From CAJCJE01 sp035948315 (GTDB lineage Bacteria; Actinomycetota; Actinomycetes; Mycobacteriales; Pseudonocardiaceae): DNA of 64,000 nucleotides. Positions 58,469 through 64,000 of the stretch are shown piece by piece. Under the pieces are notes generated by a model. That model was not told the origin of the DNA. It worked only from the letters and a program-made list of their open reading frames with translations, and did no database searches. How positions within the stretch are numbered: the first letter of the stretch is position 1; every line of letters starts with the position of its first letter. The position numbers were made by a program, and so were the translations under genes. The stretch is from positions 1-64,000 of the forward strand of contig DASZJG010000073.1 of the NCBI GenBank assembly GCA_035948315.1. Direction: 5' to 3'.

Positions 58469-59895
58469 CCATGAGCCGAAAGCTGGTGGCCGGGATCGAT
58501 TCGTCGACCCAGTCGTGCAAGGTGGTCATCCGGGACGCGGACACCGGCGATCTGGTGCGGGAGGGGCGGGCCGGCCATCCGGCTGGCAGCGAGGTGGCAC
58601 CGCGCGAGTGGGCGCGGGCGCTGAACACGGCGCTGGCCGAGGCGGGCGGACTGGCCGACGTCTCGGCCGTATCGGTCGCCGCGCAGCAGCACGGCATGGT
58701 ATGCCTCGACGAGCAGGGCGAGGTGGTGCGGCCAGCGTTGTTGTGGAACGACACGCGATCGGCGAAGGCCGCCGATGAACTGGTCGCGGAGGCCGGCGCG
58801 AACGGGCGGCGGGAGTGGGCGAGCGCGGTCGGGAGCGTGCCGTTGGCGTCATTCACGGTCACGAAGCTGCGCTGGCTGGCCGAGCACGAGCCGCAGGCCG
58901 CGCGGCGCACCGCCGGTGTCGTACTCCCGCACGACTGGTTGACCTGGCAGTTGGCCGGAGCGAAGGGGATCGACTCGACCACGACCGATCGCAGTGACGC
59001 CAGCGGGACCGGGTACTACTCCCCTGCCACCAACAGTTACCGGCACGATCTGCTCGCCACCGCTCTCGGGCACGACGCGGTGTTGCCCGCCGTGTTGGGG
59101 CCTCGGGAGCGGGCCGGGGTCACCGCCGAGGGCGCGTTGTTGGGGGTGGGGGCCGGGGACAACGCGGCTGCCGCGTTGGGCGTCGCGTTGCGGCCGGGCG
59201 ACGTGCTGGTGTCGATCGGGACGTCGGGCACCGTGTTCGCGGTGGCCGAGCAGCCGTGCGCGGATGCCAGCGGCGCGGTCGCCGGGTTCGCGGACGCGAC
59301 CGGGCGGTTCCTTCCGCTGGTGTGCACGTTGAACGCGGCACGGGTGCTGGACACCACCGCGCGGCTGCTGCGGGTGGACGCGGCGCAGTTCAGCGAGTTG
59401 GCGTTGCAGGCGCCCTCCGGCGCGGACGGGCTGGTCATGGTGCCCTACCTGGAGGGCGAGCGGACGCCGGACAAGCCGGAGGCGACCGGGTCGCTGCACG
59501 GGTTGACCATGCGCACGATGAGCGCGGCGCACCTGGCGCGGGCCGCTGTCGAGGGCATGCTGTGCGGGTTGGCCGACGGGCTGGACGCGCTGATCGCGCA
59601 GGGCGTGCGCGTCGGCCGGATTCTGCTGGTCGGCGGCGGGGCGCGGTCGGAGGCCGTGTGGCGGATCGCGCCGACGATCTTCGGTCGACCGGTAGTCGTG
59701 CCGCCGCCCGGCGAATATGTGGCGGACGGCGCGGCGCGGCAGGCGGCCTGGGCACTGTCGGGCCTGCCGGAGCCGCCGCAGTGGTCGGCGGCGCGCTACG
59801 CGACGCACCACATCCAGGGCAAGCCGGCCGGTATCCGGGAGCGCTACGCACAGGCCCGTGACCACGTGCTGAACCGGCTGGTCACGGGCCCCTGA
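58465..59895 (+). CDS. xylB: Xylulokinase
   Basis: The product is 476 residues of the FGGY family. VAGIDSSTQSCKVVIRDADTG is the ATP phosphate-1 loop, AAQQHGMVCLD and LLWNDTRS form the sugar site, LGVGAGDNAAAALG holds the catalytic Asp, and LLVGGGARSEAVWRI is the adenosine motif. It makes xylulose-5-phosphate for the pentose phosphate pathway. It is co-transcribed with xylA. Confidence 0.96.
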   Translation: MTMSRKLVAGIDSSTQSCKVVIRDADTGDLVREGRAGHPAGSEVAPREWARALNTALAEAGGLADVSAVSVAAQQHGMVCLDEQGEVVRPALLWNDTRSAKAADELVAEAGANGRREWASAVGSVPLASFTVTKLRWLAEHEPQAARRTAGVVLPHDWLTWQLAGAKGIDSTTTDRSDASGTGYYSPATNSYRHDLLATALGHDAVLPAVLGPRERAGVTAEGALLGVGAGDNAAAALGVALRPGDVLVSIGTSGTVFAVAEQPCADASGAVAGFADATGRFLPLVCTLNAARVLDTTARLLRVDAAQFSELALQAPSGADGLVMVPYLEGERTPDKPEATGSLHGLTMRTMSAAHLARAAVEGMLCGLADGLDALIAQGVRVGRILLVGGGARSEAVWRIAPTIFGRPVVVPPPGEYVADGAARQAAWALSGLPEPPQWSAARYATHHIQGKPAGIRERYAQARDHVLNRLVTGP

Positions 59896-59904
59896 GCGGA
59901 AGCG

Positions 59905-60339
59905 CTATCGGGGTTCGAGGACGACGATCGGGATCTGGCGGTCGGTCTTGGTCTGGTAGTCGTTGTAGTCCGGCCAGACCTCGGCGAGCAGGTCCCACAG
60001 CCGAGCCCGCTCGTCACCTTCGGCGGTGCGCGCGACCGCGTGCACCGTCGTGTCCTTGATCTGCACCTCGACCTCGGGATTCGCGGCCAGGTTCAGGTAC
60101 CAGAGCGGATGCTGCTCGGAGCCGCCCTTGGACGCGACGACCACGTAGTTGCCGTCGATCTCGCGGTAGATCAGCGCGGTGCGCCGTGGCGTGCCGGACC
60201 GGCGGCCGATGGTGGTGAGCAGCAGGATCTCGGTGCCCCGCCACTCGTATCCTTCCGCGCCGCCCGATTCGACGTACTGCTTGATGTGGTCGTTGACCCA
60301 TCCGACCGGGCTGTCCGTCGGTGTCGCCGGATTCGACAT
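59905..60339 (-). CDS. F420H2-dependent nitroreductase family protein (DDN-like)
   Basis: The product is 144 residues. ILLLTTIGRRSGTPRRTALIYRE and YVVVASKGGSEQHPLWYLNLAANPEVEVQI are the PF04075 core, with the F420-binding serine/lysine region. AAGGGGAG lies just before the ATG. A perfect 10-bp-arm palindrome 42 bp upstream may regulate it. It ends 9 bp from the convergent xylB. Confidence 0.88.
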   Translation of the reverse strand: MSNPATPTDSPVGWVNDHIKQYVESGGAEGYEWRGTEILLLTTIGRRSGTPRRTALIYREIDGNYVVVASKGGSEQHPLWYLNLAANPEVEVQIKDTTVHAVARTAEGDERARLWDLLAEVWPDYNDYQTKTDRQIPIVVLEPR

Positions 60340-60380
60340 CGGCTCCCCTTCATTCGTTGCAGACGCTGGCTGTCAGCGTA

Positions 60381-60404
60381 AACAACGTCGGGTTCGACGT
60401 TGTT
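60381..60404. promoter_or_regulatory. 24-bp palindrome upstream of the DDN-like gene
   Basis: AACAACGTCG-GGTT-CGACGTTGTT has perfect 10-bp arms. TACGCT (60380-60375, minus strand), a possible -10 box, is directly adjacent. It is therefore more likely an operator than a terminator. Confidence 0.5.
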
Positions 60405-60417
60405 CCCGGGACGCGAA

Positions 60418-60451
60418 CCGGCCGGCACGCGAAGGCTCGCGCGCCGGCCGG
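60418..60451 (-). terminator. Terminator of the APC permease gene
   Basis: CCGGCCGGC (60418-60426) pairs with GCCGGCCGG (60443-60451); inside it CGCGA/TCGCG extend the stem around an AGGC loop, with one bulged base on each side. It lies 15 bp after the stop codon. Confidence 0.65.
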
Positions 60452-60465
60452 AACGGTGGTCGAAC

Positions 60466-62103
60466 TCAGGCGGTGGTGAGTTCGGGGGCGCTTTCCAGCT
60501 CCGCCTTCTCCTGCTCCAGGGCGGCCGCGACCCGGTTGGACGGCAGCGCCATGGCCACCGCGACGTAGAACACGAGCAGACTCCAGACCGCGACCACGCC
60601 CAGGTCGACCCAGTCCGGGATGACGGCCAGGCCGCTGCCGTACTGGCCGAGCCAGGAGATCACACCGAGCCCGGCGAGCCAAGGCACCATCCAGAACAGC
60701 GACTTCGGGTCCAGCGGCGGACGCTCGACCGGCCTGCCGAACAGGTAGGACAGGCCGAAGATCACGAAGCCGGCCACGATCGAGATCAGCAGCTTGTAGT
60801 TGGTCTCCCAACCGGCCCAGTAGATGATCTCGTTGGCCGCGACGAAGCTGAGCGGCGAGATGATCACGGCGCCGCTCAGCCGGTAGGGCCTTGGCCGTTC
60901 CGGATCGGACTTGCGTAGCGCCGTGAGCGTGATCGGCGCGAACGCGTACATGATCACCGTGGCCGAAGTGATGAACCCGACCAGCACCTTCCAACTTGGG
61001 AAGGGCAGGAAGCAGACCATACCGACCACAAAGGACAGTAGGATGGACACCCAGGGCACGCCGCGCGCGCTGAGCGTGGCGAACCGCTTGGGTATGGAGC
61101 CGGAGTGGCCGAGGGCGTAGGACAACCGCGCCGACGTGCCGAGGTACACCAGGCCGGTACCGGCGGGGGAGATGAACGCGTCGATGTAGAGGATCACGGC
61201 GAGCCAGCCGAGACCCAGCGACGTGGCCAGAGTGGCGTACGGACCGAAGTCGCCCTTGCCGACCGGGTTGGCCCAGCCCCTGATCAGGTCGGCCGGGTTG
61301 AGCGAGCCGACGAACGCGACCTCAAGGGCCAGGTAGATCAGCGTGCCGATGAGCACCGCGCCGATGATCGCGCGGGGTAGGTCACGCTGTGGATTTCGGG
61401 CCTCACCACCGAGTTGGGCCGCCTGTTCGAAACCCTGCAACGCGAACACGACACCGAGTGGCAGCGCGGCGAAGATGCCGTGCGCGCCGTAAGGGGCGAA
61501 GCCGCCGCCTGCGGTGAAGTTGCTGAAGTGGTGCGCGACGACGATCAGCGTGATCACGGTGATCACCGGCACGGCGATCTTCCACACCACGGTGACGGTG
61601 TTGGTGTCGGACAGCCAGCGAACGCCGAGGATGTTGATCGCACTGAACAGCAGCATCAGTACGGCCGAGATGCCGATACCGAGCGGGGTCAGCGTGCCGT
61701 TGGCGTGCACGAGGCCGGACCACTTGTGGTTGAGGTAGCCCAGCGATGCCAGCACCTCGATCGGTGCGAGCGTGACCGCTTGCAGCCAGGCGACCCAGCC
61801 CGCGGTGAAACCGGTGATCGCGCCGAAGGCGAGCCGGGGGAACCGGGCGGTACCGCCGACGACCGGGTAGGCGGAGGCGAGTTCGGCATGTACCAGGGCG
61901 AGCAGCACCAGAATCACACCAGCGAGCACCCAGGAAATGATCGAGGCCCCACCGGCCGAACTCGCGGCGGTGAGCGCACCGAGCAGCCAACCAGATCCGA
62001 TGATCGAGCCGAGCGAAATGAAGGTCAGGCCCGTCACTCCGACTCGTCTCTGGAGTTGGCCCGACCCGCCAGATTGGTTGTTGCCGTTCGAGGTCTGCGT
62101 CAT
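60466..62103 (-). CDS. APC-superfamily amino acid permease
   Basis: From ATG 62103 (AAGGA upstream) the product is 545 residues with about twelve to fourteen membrane helices. VGVTGLTFISLGSIIGSGWLLG is the first-helix GS(I/V)IGSG motif of the APC family, and VVFALQGFEQAAQLGGEARNPQRDLP the helix 6 motif. It is close to the aspartate:proton and related permeases of actinomycetes. It is monocistronic with a good terminator. The substrate is not fixed by sequence. Confidence 0.92.
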   Translation of the reverse strand: MTQTSNGNNQSGGSGQLQRRVGVTGLTFISLGSIIGSGWLLGALTAASSAGGASIISWVLAGVILVLLALVHAELASAYPVVGGTARFPRLAFGAITGFTAGWVAWLQAVTLAPIEVLASLGYLNHKWSGLVHANGTLTPLGIGISAVLMLLFSAINILGVRWLSDTNTVTVVWKIAVPVITVITLIVVAHHFSNFTAGGGFAPYGAHGIFAALPLGVVFALQGFEQAAQLGGEARNPQRDLPRAIIGAVLIGTLIYLALEVAFVGSLNPADLIRGWANPVGKGDFGPYATLATSLGLGWLAVILYIDAFISPAGTGLVYLGTSARLSYALGHSGSIPKRFATLSARGVPWVSILLSFVVGMVCFLPFPSWKVLVGFITSATVIMYAFAPITLTALRKSDPERPRPYRLSGAVIISPLSFVAANEIIYWAGWETNYKLLISIVAGFVIFGLSYLFGRPVERPPLDPKSLFWMVPWLAGLGVISWLGQYGSGLAVIPDWVDLGVVAVWSLLVFYVAVAMALPSNRVAAALEQEKAELESAPELTTA

Positions 62104-62331
62104 GACCTGTTCCTTCCGGCCGAGAGAGGTCGGCCTCGACCCGTCTCGTTGATCAGCTTTGGCGTACCAGCATGGTGCACGCATGCGGTCCGAATGGGAA
62201 GTGGCGAAACAAAAACGAAGCCAAGTTAAAGCTGTTGTGATCTACCTGATCGGATGGTCGGTCGGATTTCCCGATGAATCGGCGGTAATTTCCGCTGGTT
62301 GCCCATTGACTCGCCATCCGATGGGCTAGCC

Positions 62332-63906
62332 CTACACTGCGGCGAGCACCGCCATTGCCGCGTTGTGGCCGGGTATCCCGCTGACCCCGCCACCGCGAAC
62401 GGCTCCGGCGCCGCAGAGCAGCACACGCTCGTGTTCGGTTTCCACCCCCCATCGACCGATCTGCTCATCTGAGCACGCAAAGGGCCAACTCAGGTCCTGA
62501 TGGAAGATGTGGCCTTGCGGCAGGCCGAGTTCGACCTGGAGGTCGAGCGGGGTTTTCGCCTCGATGCACGGTTTTCCGTCGGCGTCCGGAGCGAGACAGT
62601 CCTCGATGGGTTCGGCCAGCACGTTGTTGATCGATGCGAGGGTGGCGGCGAGCGCGTCGGCGCGGGCCTTGTCGTTGTCGGCGTGGAACAGGCGGGCCGG
62701 CATGTGCAGGCCGAACACGGTCAGCGTCTGCATACCCTGCGCGTTCTCGGTCTCGCCCAGGATCGACGGGTCGGTCAGCGAATGGCAGTAGCTCTCACAC
62801 GGTGGCAGTTCGGGAATGAGCCCGCTCGCCGCCTGCTCATATGAGCTCGCGAGTTGCCGATAGCTCTCGTTGACGTGGAAGGTACCGCCGAACGCGTCCC
62901 GCGGATCGAGGCCGGATTCGCGCAGCCGCGGCAGCCTGCGCAGCACCATGTTCACCTTGAGCTGCGCGCCTTCCGGTGCCGCGCCAGGCGTTTCGCCGAG
63001 CAGCGCGGCGAGCGTCGTTGGCGCGACGTTGGCCAGCACGTGCCGGGCGGACGCGGTGTACTCGATGTCGTTCTGGACGTAGCGGACGATGCCGTCCGGG
63101 TCGATGCTGGTGACCGTGGCGCCGGTGCGCGACCGCACGCCTGCTGCCTGCGCCGCGTCGATCAGCGCGCCGGTGACCGCGCCCATGCCGCCGATCGGCA
63201 CGTCCCAGTCGCCGGTCATGTTGCCGATCAGGTGGTAGAGCAGGCAGCGGTTCTGCTTGAGCGTCGGGTCCTCGGCCGTGGCGAAGGTGCCGATGAGCGC
63301 GTCGGTGAGCACCACGCCGCGCACGGTGTCGTCGGTGAACTCGGCGGTGAGCAGCTCGGCGACCGGTCGCTCGAACAGGCCCTGCCAGGCGATGTCGTCG
63401 TCGATCAGCGCGCGCAGCTCGTCCTTGCCGCGCAACGGTTCGGTCAGCGTCGGGAACACTCGTTCGGCGACGCGCTGGGTGCGCGCGTAGAAGCGCTGCC
63501 AGGCCGCGAAGTCGGTGTCGTTGCCGGTGACCGCGCGGAAGGACGCGGCAGTGCGGGCCGGGTCCGCGGTGTCGACCAGCAGACCGTCTCGCGTGTTCGC
63601 GATCGGCGTGTAGGAGGAGATGCCGCGCCTGCGCAACCGGATCGGCAGGTTCAGGTCGTCGATGACCTTCCTGGGCAGCAGGCTGACCAGATACGAGTAC
63701 CGGGACAGCCGGACATCAACACCCGAGAACGCGCGAAACGAAACGGCGGCCCCACCGAGCTGGCCGCCGCGTTCCAGGATCAGCACGGATCGACCGGCCC
63801 TGGCCAGGTAGTTCGCCGCCACCAGGCCGTTGTGGCCGCCGCCGACCACGACAACGTCCCAGGTCGTCGTCCCGCCCGCCACCATGCTCGCCCGCGCCTC
63901 CGCCAT
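62332..63906 (-). CDS. Phytoene-desaturase-like FAD oxidoreductase (PYROXD2-like)
   Basis: The product is 524 residues from ATG 63906; GTG 63909 is one codon earlier. WDVVVVGGGHNGLVAANYLARAGRSVLILE is the FAD-binding fold, followed by LGGAAVSFRAFSGVDVRLSRYSYL and, at the C-terminus, VLLCGAGAVRGGGVSGIPGHNAA, the second FAD motif. The GGGHNG variant and size point to the PYROXD2/COG1233 group rather than to true carotenoid desaturases, and no carotenoid genes are near. The reaction is unknown. Confidence 0.88.
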   Translation of the reverse strand: MAEARASMVAGGTTTWDVVVVGGGHNGLVAANYLARAGRSVLILERGGQLGGAAVSFRAFSGVDVRLSRYSYLVSLLPRKVIDDLNLPIRLRRRGISSYTPIANTRDGLLVDTADPARTAASFRAVTGNDTDFAAWQRFYARTQRVAERVFPTLTEPLRGKDELRALIDDDIAWQGLFERPVAELLTAEFTDDTVRGVVLTDALIGTFATAEDPTLKQNRCLLYHLIGNMTGDWDVPIGGMGAVTGALIDAAQAAGVRSRTGATVTSIDPDGIVRYVQNDIEYTASARHVLANVAPTTLAALLGETPGAAPEGAQLKVNMVLRRLPRLRESGLDPRDAFGGTFHVNESYRQLASSYEQAASGLIPELPPCESYCHSLTDPSILGETENAQGMQTLTVFGLHMPARLFHADNDKARADALAATLASINNVLAEPIEDCLAPDADGKPCIEAKTPLDLQVELGLPQGHIFHQDLSWPFACSDEQIGRWGVETEHERVLLCGAGAVRGGGVSGIPGHNAAMAVLAAV

Positions 63907-64000
63907 CACTCGATCGGGTCACCTCTTGGTGCGGGGCAGTATGCACCACCGTCCCGACGCGGTGTCAGCACGGCGTTGAAAGTTCCGGGCGTGGCGTCAA

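Noticed and set aside
62332..63906. A carotenoid phytoene desaturase
   Set aside because: The GGGHNG FAD motif and C-terminus fit the PYROXD2-like group, and no crtB, crtE or other carotenoid gene is present.
1..64000. tRNA, rRNA, CRISPR, insertion sequences, att sites or a replication origin
   Set aside because: No cloverleaf, regular repeat-spacer array, transposase-like protein or DnaA-box cluster was seen on reading both strands; a covariance-model search could still find a small RNA.

Overview
The window is chromosomal DNA from a very GC-rich actinomycete. Codon third positions are almost all G or C, GTG and TTG starts are common, and several genes look leaderless. F420-type oxidoreductases, an ECF41-type sigma factor, a DUF574 methyltransferase, a LytR-CpsA-Psr protein and a secreted exo-glucosaminidase of the Amycolatopsis CsxA type all fit this. 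I infer an order such as Pseudonocardiales, but nothing here fixes the genus. I saw no rRNA, tRNA, CRISPR array, insertion sequence or phage gene.

Left part (1-14.7 kb): a surface-polysaccharide locus. It holds a Wzx-like flippase (cut by the window edge), two glycosyltransferases, an O-antigen-ligase-like membrane protein and a Wzz-like protein. Divergent from these is a sugar-nucleotide operon: class III aminotransferase, zinc-motif C-methyltransferase, cytidylyltransferase-like protein, PIG-L deacetylase and NAD-dependent epimerase. A 3,5-epimerase, a second and degenerate methyltransferase, and glmS for amino-sugar supply follow. The likely product is a glycan with an unusual, C-methylated amino sugar.

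Middle part (14.7-34 kb): an Lnt-like acyltransferase, a DUF574 methyltransferase, a chitosan cassette (exo-beta-D-glucosaminidase, ROK kinase, ROK regulator), an ECF41 sigma factor divergent from a carboxymuconolactone-decarboxylase-like protein, and a secreted glutamic peptidase. Next comes an amine/amide module (amidohydrolase, APC permease, glutamine-synthetase-like ligase, nitrilase-family amidase). Two TetR-controlled units follow (an AidB-like dehydrogenase; an aldo/keto reductase).

Right part (34-64 kb): a small defence or stress-type island (XRE-ImmA protease, a PIN-tail remnant, VapBC), a collagen-like secreted protein, a tetracycline-type ribosomal protection protein with an overlapping leader ORF, an LCP ligase, and Lon with an HspR-type operator. 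Then come a TetR/DUF1348 pair, a GH27 galactosidase divergent from an RpiB-like isomerase, an ABC importer with a GntR regulator, a GH92-lectin mannosidase, an orphan response regulator, the xylR-xylA-xylB unit, an amino acid permease and a phytoene-desaturase-like oxidoreductase.

Two themes recur. Sugar polymer breakdown (chitosan, alpha-galactosides, mannans, xylose) is encoded as small self-contained cassettes, each next to its own regulator or operator. Packing is very tight: most operon genes overlap by 4 bp, several convergent pairs have no spacer at all, and at least seven starts sit 6-7 nt after a TANNNT-like box, which predicts leaderless mRNAs.
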